Assembly: GCF_900105025.1 (NCBI RefSeq)
Contig: NZ_LT629759.1
Location: 1,240,001 to 1,304,000 of the forward strand
Reading direction: 5' to 3'
From: Parafannyhessea umbonata
GTDB taxonomy: Bacteria > Actinomycetota > Coriobacteriia > Coriobacteriales > Atopobiaceae
DNA: 64,000 nucleotides
Position 1 is the first letter of the stretch, and every line of letters begins with the position of its first letter. Shown here piece by piece: positions 54,938 through 63,928 of this stretch. The notes beneath the pieces are model-generated. The model worked only from the letters and a program-made list of their open reading frames with translations, was not told the DNA's origin and made no database searches. Position numbers and translations under genes: made by a program.

Positions 54938-56857
54938 ATGAAAATAATCAATATTGGAATTCTTGCCCATGTAGACGCTGGAAAGACGACCTTGACGGAG
55001 AGCCTGCTATATGCCAGCGGAGCCATTTCAGAACCGGGGAGCGTCGAAAAAGGGACAACGAGGACGGACACCATGTTTTTGGAGCGGCAGCGTGGGATTA
55101 CCATTCAAGCGGCAGTCACTTCCTTCCAGTGGCACAGATGTAAAGTCAACATTGTGGATACGCCCGGCCACATGGATTTTTTGGCGGAGGTGTACCGCTC
55201 TTTGGCTGTTTTAGATGGGGCCATCTTGGTGATCTCCGCTAAAGATGGCGTGCAGGCCCAGACCCGTATTCTGTTCCATGCCCTGCGGAAAATGAACATT
55301 CCCACCGTTATCTTTATCAACAAGATCGACCAGGCTGGCGTTGATTTGCAGAGCGTGGTTCAGTCTGTTCGGGATAAGCTCTCCGCCGATATTATCATCA
55401 AGCAGACGGTGTCGCTGTCCCCGGAAATAGTCCTGGAGGAAAATACCGACATAGAAGCATGGGATGCGGTCATCGAAAATAACGATAAATTATTGGAAAA
55501 GTATATCGCAGGAGAACCAATCAGCCGGGAAAAACTTGTGCGGGAGGAACAGCGGCGGGTTCAAGACGCCTCCCTGTTCCCGGTCTATTATGGCAGCGCC
55601 AAAAAGGGCCTTGGCATTCAACCGTTGATGGATGCGGTGACAGGGCTGTTCCAACCGATTGGGGAACAGGGGAGCGCCGCCCTATGCGGCAGCGTTTTCA
55701 AGGTGGAGTATACAGATTGCGGCCAGCGGCGTGTCTATCTACGGCTATACAGCGGAACGCTGCGCCTGCGGGATACGGTGGCCCTGGCCGGGAGAGAAAA
55801 GCTGAAAATCACAGAGATGCGTATTCCATCCAAAGGGGAAATTGTTCGGACAGACACCGCTTATCCGGGTGAAATTGTTATCCTTCCCAGCGACAGCGTG
55901 AGGTTAAACGATGTATTAGGGGACCCAACCCGGCTCCCTCGTAAAAGGTGGCGTGAGGACCCCCTCCCCATGCTGCGGACGTCGATTGCGCCGAAAACGG
56001 CAGCGCAAAGAGAACGGCTGCTGGACGCTCTTACGCAACTTGCGGATACTGACCCGCTTTTGCGCTGCGAGGTGGATTCCATCACCCATGAGATCATTCT
56101 TTCTTTTTTGGGCCGGGTGCAGTTGGAGGTTGTTTCCGCTTTGCTGTCGGAAAAATACAAGCTTGAAACAGTGGTAAAGGAACCCACCGTCATTTATATG
56201 GAGCGGCCGCTCAAAGCAGCCAGCCACACCATCCATATCGAGGTGCCGCCCAACCCGTTTTGGGCATCCATCGGACTGTCTGTTACACCACTCCCGCTTG
56301 GCTCCGGTGTACAATACGAGAGCCGGGTTTCGCTGGGATACTTGAACCAGAGTTTTCAAAACGCTGTCAGGGATGGTATCCGTTACGGGCTGGAGCAGGG
56401 CTTGTTCGGCTGGAACGTAACGGACTGTAAGATTTGCTTTGAATACGGGCTTTATTACAGTCCGGTCAGCACGCCGGCGGACTTCCGCTCATTGGCCCCG
56501 ATTGTATTGGAACAGGCATTGAAGGAATCAGGGACGCAACTGCTGGAACCTTATCTCTCCTTCACCCTCTATGCGCCCCGGGAATATCTTTCCAGGGCTT
56601 ATCATGATGCACCGAAATACTGTGCCACCATCGAAACGGTCCAGGTAAAAAAGGATGAAGTTGTCTTTACTGGCGAGATTCCCGCCCGCTGTATACAGGC
56701 ATACCGTACTGATCTGGCCTTTTACACCAACGGGCAGAGCGTATGCCTTACAGAACTGAAAGGGTATCAGGCCGCTGTCGGCAAGCCAGTCATCCAGCCC
56801 CGCCGTCCAAACAGCCGCCTGGACAAGGTGCGCTATATGTTTCAGAAGGTAATGTAA
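54938..56857 (+). CDS. tet(W): Ribosomal protection protein Tet(W), tetracycline resistance
   Basis: This 639-residue EF-G-like GTPase has G1 [13 protein letters not shown] (10-22), G3 DTPGHMDF, G4 INKID near 128, and the C-terminal loop that removes tetracycline from the ribosome. Length and sequence match Tet(W) throughout, as far as recognition by eye allows. Base composition is far lower in GC than in the host genes, in line with a Firmicutes origin. It is controlled by the leader peptide and attenuator upstream. It lies 112 bases left of an ISL3 copy. Confidence 0.96.
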   Translation: MKIINIGILAHVDAGKTTLTESLLYASGAISEPGSVEKGTTRTDTMFLERQRGITIQAAVTSFQWHRCKVNIVDTPGHMDFLAEVYRSLAVLDGAILVISAKDGVQAQTRILFHALRKMNIPTVIFINKIDQAGVDLQSVVQSVRDKLSADIIIKQTVSLSPEIVLEENTDIEAWDAVIENNDKLLEKYIAGEPISREKLVREEQRRVQDASLFPVYYGSAKKGLGIQPLMDAVTGLFQPIGEQGSAALCGSVFKVEYTDCGQRRVYLRLYSGTLRLRDTVALAGREKLKITEMRIPSKGEIVRTDTAYPGEIVILPSDSVRLNDVLGDPTRLPRKRWREDPLPMLRTSIAPKTAAQRERLLDALTQLADTDPLLRCEVDSITHEIILSFLGRVQLEVVSALLSEKYKLETVVKEPTVIYMERPLKAASHTIHIEVPPNPFWASIGLSVTPLPLGSGVQYESRVSLGYLNQSFQNAVRDGIRYGLEQGLFGWNVTDCKICFEYGLYYSPVSTPADFRSLAPIVLEQALKESGTQLLEPYLSFTLYAPREYLSRAYHDAPKYCATIETVQVKKDEVVFTGEIPARCIQAYRTDLAFYTNGQSVCLTELKGYQAAVGKPVIQPRRPNSRLDKVRYMFQKVM

Positions 56858-56907
56858 AGATACATAATCGTCAAGACGGCAACAATCAGAAGTTATGGAG
56901 GGTAACA

Positions 56908-56969
56908 ATGGAATATAGTAAGGAAGATTTAATGGAAGCAAAAAAGCAAATGAAGTGGCTGAGTTTGTT
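56908..56969 (+). pseudogene. 5' fragment of the small gene downstream of tet(W)
   Basis: MEYSKEDLMEAKKQMKWL is the start of a short conserved protein often seen after ribosomal-protection tet genes. It is truncated by the ISL3 left end at 56,970. AGTTATGGAGGG precedes the ATG. Confidence 0.65.
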
Positions 56970-58535
56970 GAGGCTTCGGTAGTTTGTGTGACAAGGGGCT
57001 AGCCTAGGCAGCAACGCTCTTCGCTCCCTTCACGCCCTTCTTCCTCGCCTTCACCGGGCGACCCGGGAGCTGGGGCTGGCAGTCGCCGCACCTGAGCATG
57101 AGCAGGGCCACGAGGTTGTCGGTGTTGCGGAAGCCGTAGCCCATCCTCACCGTCACCTTGATCTTGTTGTTGATGGCCTCTACGCGCCCGTTGCTGATGC
57201 CGAGCTCGACTGCGGCGATGATGTCGTCGCGCCGGCGGCGCACCTTCTTCTCCACGGCGACGACCTTGGCGATCTTGCAGTAGGCGGCCCTGTGCATCCA
57301 GTCGTCGAGCAGCTCGGCGGCCTCGGAGCCGTCGGCTGCCCGGAAGACGGCCCGCAGGTCCTCCTTGAGCTCCCAGGCCCTGACCAGCCGCGAGCCGGCC
57401 CTCTTCTTGAGCGCCTCGAGCCTCGCCCTCTGGCCGTCGGTGAGGTCCTCGGGGTTCTTCACGAGCGCGTAGCGGCTGCCCTTGATGGAGGCCTCCTCCT
57501 CCTCGAGCGCCCTGACCTCCTCGGGCGGCAGCTCGCCTTTGGCAGGCCTGCCGCGCTTGCCCTCGGGCCTGGGCCTGGCGGCCCTGGCGGCGGCCCTGGC
57601 GGCGTTCCACTCCTCGCAGCGCACGGCGTCGAGCGCGTCGTTCATCCACTGGACCACGTGGAAGGGGTCCATGACCCACCTCGCGTTGGGGCAGCGGCGC
57701 TTGACCAGCTGCCTTATCCACCTCGCGCCGTCGGCGGTCACCACCTCTATGGCGCGCCTCTGCTCGCGCGTGAGCTCGTCGAGGAACAGGTTGAGCACGT
57801 CCTTGCCGGTGCCCTCGTGCGCCCAGATGAGGCAGCCGCGGTCGTGGTCGACGACCACCGTGACGTACTTGTGGCCCTTCTTGTACGACGTCTCGTCGAT
57901 GCCGATGCGGCGCACGCCGTCGAACCTCGAGGCGCCGCGCGCGGCCTCCAGCTCGGCGTAGACGCGCCTGCACACGCCGCCCACGCTGTGCCACTCGACG
58001 CGGGCGAGCTCGGAGACCGCCGAGGCGGTGCAGCGGACCGCCAGCCACGCCACCCAGTCCTCGAAGTCGCGCGTGAAGCGCGCCCCGTGCCGCGCCCAGG
58101 GGACGGCCTCGGTGCGCACGCCGTGCTCCGGGCAGCGCACCCTGCAGGGCGCGTACTCCAGGTAGCAGGCCGAGCGCGCCAGGTCCATCGCCCTCCACAG
58201 CCTGGGGGCCCCGCGGTTCGCCATGTCGTAGAAGTCGCAGGCCCTGCCGCATACGGGGCAGCGGCGCTGCTCGCGCTTGTAGGGCCGGACGCTCACGACG
58301 ATGCGCTCGGCCTCGATGCGCGCGCCCAGGACGACCGTGCGGGCCAGACCGAGGGCGAGAAGTAGTAGACTCTTCATGCGTCACACCTCTTCGGTTGTCT
58401 GAATTTGGCTTAGCAATCATAGGCGGATGACGCGGAAACGGCCCCTCCCGGGGCCGTTTCAGTTCCAGATCGTTGTTTTCGCCCGCTGAGCTGGGCCTAT
58501 GCCGGAATCTCTCCCACAGAAACCACCGAAGAGCC
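56970..58535 (-). mobile_element. ISL3-family insertion sequence, copy 1 (intact)
   Basis: Ends GAGGCTTCGGTAGTTTGTGTG (left) and the inverse of GGCTCTTCGGTGGTTTCTGTG (right) form imperfect inverted repeats around one transposase. Flanking octamers do not match, so insertion was not a simple one-step event here. Confidence 0.85.
57004..58377 (-). CDS. ISL3 family transposase, copy 1
   Basis: This 457-residue transposase has an N-terminal zinc finger (CPVCGRACDFYD ... CRVRCPEHG), HTH region, and ISL3 DDE core: GIDETSYKKGHKYVTVVVDHD, VTADGARWIRQ/VMDPFHVVQWMN and the late SNGRVEAINNKIKV. It appears intact. Copy 2 at 61,403 differs by at least one base (EEEEASI here, EEEAASI there). Confidence 0.93.
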   Translation of the reverse strand: MKSLLLLALGLARTVVLGARIEAERIVVSVRPYKREQRRCPVCGRACDFYDMANRGAPRLWRAMDLARSACYLEYAPCRVRCPEHGVRTEAVPWARHGARFTRDFEDWVAWLAVRCTASAVSELARVEWHSVGGVCRRVYAELEAARGASRFDGVRRIGIDETSYKKGHKYVTVVVDHDRGCLIWAHEGTGKDVLNLFLDELTREQRRAIEVVTADGARWIRQLVKRRCPNARWVMDPFHVVQWMNDALDAVRCEEWNAARAAARAARPRPEGKRGRPAKGELPPEEVRALEEEEASIKGSRYALVKNPEDLTDGQRARLEALKKRAGSRLVRAWELKEDLRAVFRAADGSEAAELLDDWMHRAAYCKIAKVVAVEKKVRRRRDDIIAAVELGISNGRVEAINNKIKVTVRMGYGFRNTDNLVALLMLRCGDCQPQLPGRPVKARKKGVKGAKSVAA

Positions 58536-58569
58536 CATTTTTTTGTGTAAAAAGGACGAGTGAAATATA

Positions 58570-58755
58570 ATGCTTAAAAAATATTGGATAAAATGTCCGA
58601 TTTGTAACGGAAAGACGAGAGTTCAAGTATTTCATAATACTGTATTAAAAGATTTTCCTCTTTTCTGCCCTAAATGCAAATTGACGCATATCATTGATGT
58701 AGAAAAATTAGAGATTGTAATCAAAAATACAGAAAAACAAACTTTTATTATTTAG
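58570..58755 (+). CDS. Cysteine-rich KTR-type zinc-ribbon protein
   Basis: This 61-residue protein has two CxxC knuckles: CPICNGKTRVQV and CPKCKLTHIIDVEKLEI. This is the cysteine-rich KTR family, commonly next to resistance genes on mobile elements of Firmicutes. Low GC. Function unknown; a role in nucleic-acid binding is only suspected. Its 3' part lies in the 152-bp repeat. Confidence 0.8.
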   Translation: MLKKYWIKCPICNGKTRVQVFHNTVLKDFPLFCPKCKLTHIIDVEKLEIVIKNTEKQTFII

Positions 58756-58869
58756 AAGAAAGGATATAAAAATGAAACGTTTACCTAAATATACGCCTGC
58801 GGAAGTACGGAATGATCCATACGGATTTACTTACAAAGAAATGTCGGAAGTTATTGGCGAGAATGAAGC
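58718..58869 (+). repeat. 152-bp direct repeat, copy 1
   Basis: Identical to 60,256-60,407 (offset 1,538). It covers the end of the KTR gene, the ribosome site and first 33 codons of the radical-SAM methyltransferase gene. Sequences diverge immediately outside. Confidence 0.95.
58772..58869 (+). pseudogene. Duplicated 5' end of the RlmN/Cfr-family gene
   Basis: MKRLPKYTPAEVRNDPYGF and the next residues up to GENEA match the start of the complete gene at 60,310. The frame then enters unrelated sequence. Non-functional by-product of the insertion. Confidence 0.9.
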
Positions 58870-58937
58870 CTCCTTTTTTCACCTGCTGAAGGTTATCAAT
58901 CTTCTTATTGAGTATCTCGGCATTCTTTCTTCTGCCA

Positions 58938-59105
58938 ATGCCCTGGCGGGCAGATCCACCCCCCTTTCGGCTGGTTCGGGGGCACAGGCATGCCCTGACG
59001 GGCAGATCCACCGCCCTTTCGGCTGGTTCGGGGTCGCAGGCATGCCCTGGCGGGCAGATCAGCGCCTTTTCGGCAGGTTCGGGGGCGCAGGCATGCCCTG
59101 ACAGA
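58938..59105. repeat. 52-bp tandem repeat, about three copies
   Basis: Units starting ATGCCCTG(G/A)CGGGCAGATC occur at 58,938, 58,990 and 59,042, with a partial at 59,093. Each contains CCTTTCGGCTGGTTCGGGG and a GGCATGCC palindrome. High GC inside a low-GC context; no coding role seen. Confidence 0.85.
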
Positions 59106-59323
59106 CGGCTGCATTGCCCATATGCGTTTTGCGCGCGAGGACCCTGTTGCTCCTGTCAAAAGCGTGGCGAAATGAAGTGGCCCAAAAGAGGGCAGCAGAA
59201 TACCGAAATCCCAGCTTGAAATAGCTCAGCTATTTGTCACTGTGCGGTTCTGCCTGCTATGATTAGCCATGCACTGCTGGGGAAGACTCATCCGCTAGAA
59301 TTGCTTGGACGAAAGGAGACGCA

Positions 59324-60229
59324 ATGGTACTCGACAGATACGCGCGATTTGCTGACAGCGCCGACGTGCTCTCTTGCCCCCTTTGCCACAGCGCCCTGAA
59401 GCTGCAGGAAGGGAGCCTCGTATGTCCGAAGAGGCACTGCTTCGATATCGCAAAGCAGGGGTACGTAAACCTTCTAGGGCCCTCCAGGCAGTCAGCCCAC
59501 TACAGCAAAGAATCCTTTGAGAGCCGCATGGCAATCCTGGAGGCAGGGTATTACGACCACGTGAAAGAAGCCGTCCTCACCGCGGTAGGAAGGGCCCTTT
59601 CCCCAAGCGAGGGTCCTGCAGCTGTGAACGCGACGCCATTCCGCGTGCTCGACGCGGGATGCGGAGAAGGCTTCTATGCACGTGCAATCCGAGAAAACCT
59701 CTGTGTCGACGTGGTGGCGTTTGACCTCTCAAAAGACGCCATGCTGATGGCGGCCCGCCACGATTCCAGAAAGGCGGTCAAATGGCTGGTTGGCGACCTG
59801 ACGAACATCCCCGTGCTGAAAGGCTCCATCAACTGCGTGGTGGACGTATTCGCTCCCTCGAACTACGACGAATTCAAGCGCGTTCTCACCCCAACCAGAA
59901 ACGCCTCCGCGCCAGGAGTGCTGGTCAAAGTGGTTCCAGGCAGCAATCATCTTACGGAGCTGCGCCACCTTGCTGAAGGATCTTTGCGCAGCAAGGAATA
60001 CTCAAACCAGCTGGTGACCGATTGCTTTGAGAAGCACTTCAAGATGACCGACCGCATCAAGGTGACGCGCACCTTCGAGATGTCCGAAAGGGACGTCCGC
60101 GTGTTCGCCGAGATGACGCCGCTGCTGTTCGGCATCGACGCGGAGTCCCTAAATCTATCGCGTGTGAAAAGCATCACCATCGAGGCTGAATTGCTGGTGG
60201 GCACCCCTCGCTCCCAAGGCCCTTCATGA
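59324..60229 (+). CDS. RlmA-type 23S rRNA (guanine-N1) methyltransferase
   Basis: This 301-residue protein has an N-terminal zinc site (CPLCHSAL ... CPKRHCFDIAKQGYVNLL), the hallmark of RlmA/TlrB enzymes. The SAM-binding VLDAGCGEGFYARAI follows near residue 107, with DLSKDAMLMAARH. RlmA methylates G745 or G748 of 23S rRNA; the TlrB branch contributes to resistance to tylosin-like macrolides. AAGGAGACGCA precedes the ATG. Moderate-high GC and its position within the repeat-bounded insert show separate acquisition. Resistance is possible, not proven. Confidence 0.85.
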   Translation: MVLDRYARFADSADVLSCPLCHSALKLQEGSLVCPKRHCFDIAKQGYVNLLGPSRQSAHYSKESFESRMAILEAGYYDHVKEAVLTAVGRALSPSEGPAAVNATPFRVLDAGCGEGFYARAIRENLCVDVVAFDLSKDAMLMAARHDSRKAVKWLVGDLTNIPVLKGSINCVVDVFAPSNYDEFKRVLTPTRNASAPGVLVKVVPGSNHLTELRHLAEGSLRSKEYSNQLVTDCFEKHFKMTDRIKVTRTFEMSERDVRVFAEMTPLLFGIDAESLNLSRVKSITIEAELLVGTPRSQGPS

Positions 60230-60255
60230 GCTCAGCCAGCTCATCATCCTCTTAA

Positions 60256-60407
60256 TAATCAAAAATACAGAAAAACAAACTTTTATTATTTAGAAGAAAG
60301 GATATAAAAATGAAACGTTTACCTAAATATACGCCTGCGGAAGTACGGAATGATCCATACGGATTTACTTACAAAGAAATGTCGGAAGTTATTGGCGAGA
60401 ATGAAGC
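60256..60407 (+). repeat. 152-bp direct repeat, copy 2
   Basis: Second copy of 58,718-58,869. It bounds the 1,386-bp rlmA-bearing insert on its right and supplies the start of the complete methyltransferase gene. Confidence 0.95.
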
Positions 60408-61293
60408 AAAAGCCTTATATGAAGAATTATATAAGCAATTACCACGCAAAAAAAATCTATCAATGTTGGTAAAAAATATTTGCAAAAGCAGTGATACTGA
60501 AAAGTATGTTTACGAACTGAAAGACAACAAATACATTGAAACGGTTTTTATCAAGCGGCGAGATGGTGGAACTGTTTGCGTGAGCACACAAGTCGGTTGT
60601 CCTGTTGGTTGTATTTTTTGTGAGTCCGGGCGAAATGGCTTTGTTCGTAATCTAACATCGTCAGAAATCGTACAACAGATTATATTGTTGCGTCGAAAAG
60701 TAAACCGTATCGTTTTTATGGGTATGGGAGAGCCTTTATTCAATTATGACAACTTGATAAAAGCAATCCATATTCTCCGAGATAGATATGGGCTCAACTT
60801 TCCAACCGACGGCATTACCATATCAACAGTTGGTCCGGTCGATCAATTAAAAAAATTGCGCGAGGAACATCTTAAAATTCAGTTGACAATATCTTTACAC
60901 GCAGCAACACAATCTGCAAGAAATCGTATTATTCCTCACATGCGCATATATGCTATTGAAGATGTTGTTAAGCAAGCCTTATCCTATTCTGAAAGGCATA
61001 ATCGCAAAATTGTCTTTGCGTATTTGCTTTTACCGGGTATAAATGACCGGCCCTCAGATGTAAGACAACTTGCAAAATGGTTTCGGGGCAAAAAAGTTAT
61101 GATTAACGTGTTACAATACAACCCAACAAGCAATTCAAGAATTAAAGCACCACAGAAACGGGAAATAGTTGCATTCAAACATCAATTAGAGCAAGCAGGA
61201 CTTGAAGTTACTATAAGAGTTTCTCATGGCAGAGAGATTAACGCGGCTTGTGGACAGTTAGCTAACACATATAATAAATTCAAAAAAAAATGA
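60310..61293 (+). CDS. Radical-SAM 23S rRNA methyltransferase of the RlmN/Cfr family
   Basis: This 327-residue protein has the cluster motif GCPVGCIFCESG (C97, C101, C104), then MGMGEPLFNYDN, TISTVGPVDQL and ISLHAATQSARN. A late conserved Cys sits in HGREINAACGQLA. RlmN methylates C2 of A2503; Cfr methylates C8 and gives resistance to phenicols, lincosamides, oxazolidinones and related drugs. The divergent N-terminus and low-GC mobile setting mean it is not the housekeeping rlmN. Whether it confers Cfr-type resistance cannot be read from the sequence. AGAAAGGATATAAA precedes the ATG. Confidence 0.82.
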   Translation: MKRLPKYTPAEVRNDPYGFTYKEMSEVIGENEAKALYEELYKQLPRKKNLSMLVKNICKSSDTEKYVYELKDNKYIETVFIKRRDGGTVCVSTQVGCPVGCIFCESGRNGFVRNLTSSEIVQQIILLRRKVNRIVFMGMGEPLFNYDNLIKAIHILRDRYGLNFPTDGITISTVGPVDQLKKLREEHLKIQLTISLHAATQSARNRIIPHMRIYAIEDVVKQALSYSERHNRKIVFAYLLLPGINDRPSDVRQLAKWFRGKKVMINVLQYNPTSNSRIKAPQKREIVAFKHQLEQAGLEVTIRVSHGREINAACGQLANTYNKFKKK

Positions 61294-61321
61294 TTAAAAG
61301 TGCCAGACGCATAGACGCAGA

Positions 61322-61367
61322 GCCGATAACGCATTAGGTCAAAAACCTATGTGTTATCGGCTTTTTT
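61322..61367 (+). terminator. Terminator of the RlmN/Cfr-family gene
   Basis: GCCGATAACGCATTAGGT pairs with ACCTATGTGTTATCGGC and is followed by TTTTTT. ISL3 copy 2 begins two bases later. Confidence 0.9.
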
Positions 61368-61368
61368 A

Positions 61369-62279
61369 GAGGCTTCGGTAGTTTGTGTGACAAGGGGCTA
61401 GCCTAGGCAGCAACGCTCTTCGCTCCCTTCACGCCCTTCTTCCTCGCCTTCACCGGGCGACCCGGGAGCTGGGGCTGGCAGTCGCCGCACCTGAGCATGA
61501 GCAGGGCCACGAGGTTGTCGGTGTTGCGGAAGCCGTAGCCCATCCTCACCGTCACCTTGATCTTGTTGTTGATGGCCTCTACGCGCCCGTTGCTGATGCC
61601 GAGCTCGACTGCGGCGATGATGTCGTCGCGCCGGCGGCGCACCTTCTTCTCCACGGCGACGACCTTGGCGATCTTGCAGTAGGCGGCCCTGTGCATCCAG
61701 TCGTCGAGCAGCTCGGCGGCCTCGGAGCCGTCGGCTGCCCGGAAGACGGCCCGCAGGTCCTCCTTGAGCTCCCAGGCCCTGACCAGCCGCGAGCCGGCCC
61801 TCTTCTTGAGCGCCTCGAGCCTCGCCCTCTGGCCGTCGGTGAGGTCCTCGGGGTTCTTCACGAGCGCGTAGCGGCTGCCCTTGATGGAGGCCGCCTCCTC
61901 CTCGAGCGCCCTGACCTCCTCGGGCGGCAGCTCGCCTTTGGCAGGCCTGCCGCGCTTGCCCTCGGGCCTGGGCCTGGCGGCCCTGGCGGCGGCCCTGGCG
62001 GCGTTCCACTCCTCGCAGCGCACGGCGTCGAGCGCGTCGTTCATCCACTGGACCACGTGGAAGGGGTCCATGACCCACCTCGCGTTGGGGCAGCGGCGCT
62101 TGACCAGCTGCCTTATCCACCTCGCGCCGTCGGCGGTCACCACCTCTATGGCGCGCCTCTGCTCGCGCGTGAGCTCGTCGAGGAACAGGTTGAGCACGTC
62201 CTTGCCGGTGCCCTCGTGCGCCCAGATGAGGCAGCCGCGGTCGTGGTCGACGACCACCGTGACGTACTTGTGGCCCTTC
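61369..62279 (-). mobile_element. ISL3-family insertion sequence, copy 2, interrupted
   Basis: Near-identical to the first 911 bases of copy 1 (left end GAGGCTTCGG). It is cut at 62,279 by IS21-B copy 2; the remainder should lie beyond the window. Confidence 0.92.
61403..62279 (-). pseudogene. ISL3 transposase C-terminal part, copy 2
   Basis: About 292 codons from KKGHKYVTVVVDHDRG to KGAKSVAA match copy 1. The N-terminal zinc finger and first catalytic Asp are missing here because of the IS21-B insertion. Confidence 0.93.
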
Positions 62280-62464
62280 TGTTGATTTTCAATAGGAACT
62301 GCGCGGATGTCGCACGGGGACCTGACCACCGTACGCATCGGGAATTGAGCAGTATTCGCATGGGGGCCGTGCCCGGGCCGCGCAAGGGGCACGGCCCCCG
62401 CTATGTTTCCTCCGGGCGGGATTGATGATGAGTCGGACGAGGCCCGCCCGGAGAGGAAGGAAGG

Positions 62465-63928
62465 ATGACCGTGCCCCTTGACACAAGACAGGCTATCAGG
62501 GAACTGGACGCCGGTGGTGCGTCCAGGTCGCAGATAGCGCGCGAGCTCCATGTGAGCCGCAACACCGTCCGCAAGTACGCGGACATGGAGGACATGTCGC
62601 CGGCCGCGCCCGTGAGCGCGAGGCCGCACCCCGCGATCGACGCCGACGCCGCGTGGGTGGACTCCGTCCTGGAGGCCGACCTCGGCGCGCCCAGGAAGCA
62701 GCGCCACACGGCGAAGAGGATCTACGACAGGCTGGTGGAGGAGCGCGGCTACGCGGGCTCCTACTCGACCGTGTGCCGATACGTGGGCGAGTGGAGGCGC
62801 GGGCACTCGCGCTCCCCGCGCGAGGGCTACCTCGAGCTCGCCTGGGAGCCCGGCACCGCGCAGGTCGACTACGGGTCGTTCCGCGCGGTCGTCGCGGGCG
62901 TCCCGCGCACCCTCAGGCTCCTCGTCGTGACGCTGCCCCACTCGAACGCCCGCTTCTGCGTGGCAATGGAGCTCGAGAGGTCCGAGTGCCTCTGCTGGGG
63001 CCTGCGCCTCGTCTTCGAGTGGGCCGGGCGGGCCCCGCGCGTCCTCGTGCTCGACAACGCCACGGAGGCCGGGCGCATGCTCCGCGGCATCGTCACCGAG
63101 TCCGAGCTGTTCTCGCACTTCAGGGCCCACTACCGCTGCGAGGTCCGCTTCTGCAACCCGCACTCCGGCAACGAGAAGGGCTCCGTCGAGAACGCCGTGG
63201 GGTTCCTCCGCCGGAACCTGCTCGTCCCCGTGCCCGAGGCCGCCTCGGTCGACGAGCTCAACGAGGGGCTCAGGGCCGGCTGCGAGCGGATCAACGCCGG
63301 CGCGAGGAACAGGGCCGGGGCGCCCACGCCGGAGGCGCTCCGCGAGGACCTCGCCGGGATGCTGGCCCTGCCGGGCGCGCCCTTCGACGCGGTCAGGTGG
63401 ACGCACGCGCGCGCCGACAAGCGCGGCTACGTGCGCGTGGACGGCAACCTCTACTGCGTCGGGCCCGCCTGGCACGACCGCGAGCTCGTGGTGGGCGTGC
63501 GCGCCAGGTCGGTCGAGGTCCTCGCCGACCGGGGCAGGCGCGTCGCCACGCTCGCGCGCAGCTTCGGTGAGGGCGAGACCGTGAGGAACCCGGCGTCGCT
63601 GATCCCGGCGCTGGTGGCGAGGCCGAGGGCCTTCGGGGAGTCGACCATCAGGCGCGACATGCCCGGGGCGCTCGTGGGAGAGCTCGACCGCTGCGACAAG
63701 GCCGGGAGGAGGAAGGCCCTCAGGGCGATAGGGAGGGCGTCCGAGCACTCCGGCTTCGGCGCCGCCTGCGAGGCGGCCGCGAGGATCTTCGCGGGCGGCA
63801 GGGTCCCGGACGACGCGTCCTGCGACGCGCTCGCGAGGCGCGTGGCCGCGGGCGGCCCCGAGCCGGGGCAGGCCGACCTCGCCGTCTACGACGGCTTCCT
63901 CGGGGAGGCGGCGCGGGATGCAGAGTAG
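62465..63928 (+). CDS. istA: IS21-B transposase IstA, copy 2
   Basis: The 487 residues appear identical to copy 1 at 37,278, with the same HTH and DDE motifs (AQVDYGS, VLDNATE, NEKGSVENA). Identity suggests recent transposition. The gene is complete. Confidence 0.95.
   Translation: MTVPLDTRQAIRELDAGGASRSQIARELHVSRNTVRKYADMEDMSPAAPVSARPHPAIDADAAWVDSVLEADLGAPRKQRHTAKRIYDRLVEERGYAGSYSTVCRYVGEWRRGHSRSPREGYLELAWEPGTAQVDYGSFRAVVAGVPRTLRLLVVTLPHSNARFCVAMELERSECLCWGLRLVFEWAGRAPRVLVLDNATEAGRMLRGIVTESELFSHFRAHYRCEVRFCNPHSGNEKGSVENAVGFLRRNLLVPVPEAASVDELNEGLRAGCERINAGARNRAGAPTPEALREDLAGMLALPGAPFDAVRWTHARADKRGYVRVDGNLYCVGPAWHDRELVVGVRARSVEVLADRGRRVATLARSFGEGETVRNPASLIPALVARPRAFGESTIRRDMPGALVGELDRCDKAGRRKALRAIGRASEHSGFGAACEAAARIFAGGRVPDDASCDALARRVAAGGPEPGQADLAVYDGFLGEAARDAE

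Noticed and set aside
56962-58543. Target-site duplication around ISL3 copy 1
   Set aside because: Flanking octamers (AGTTTGTT and CATTTTTT) do not match.
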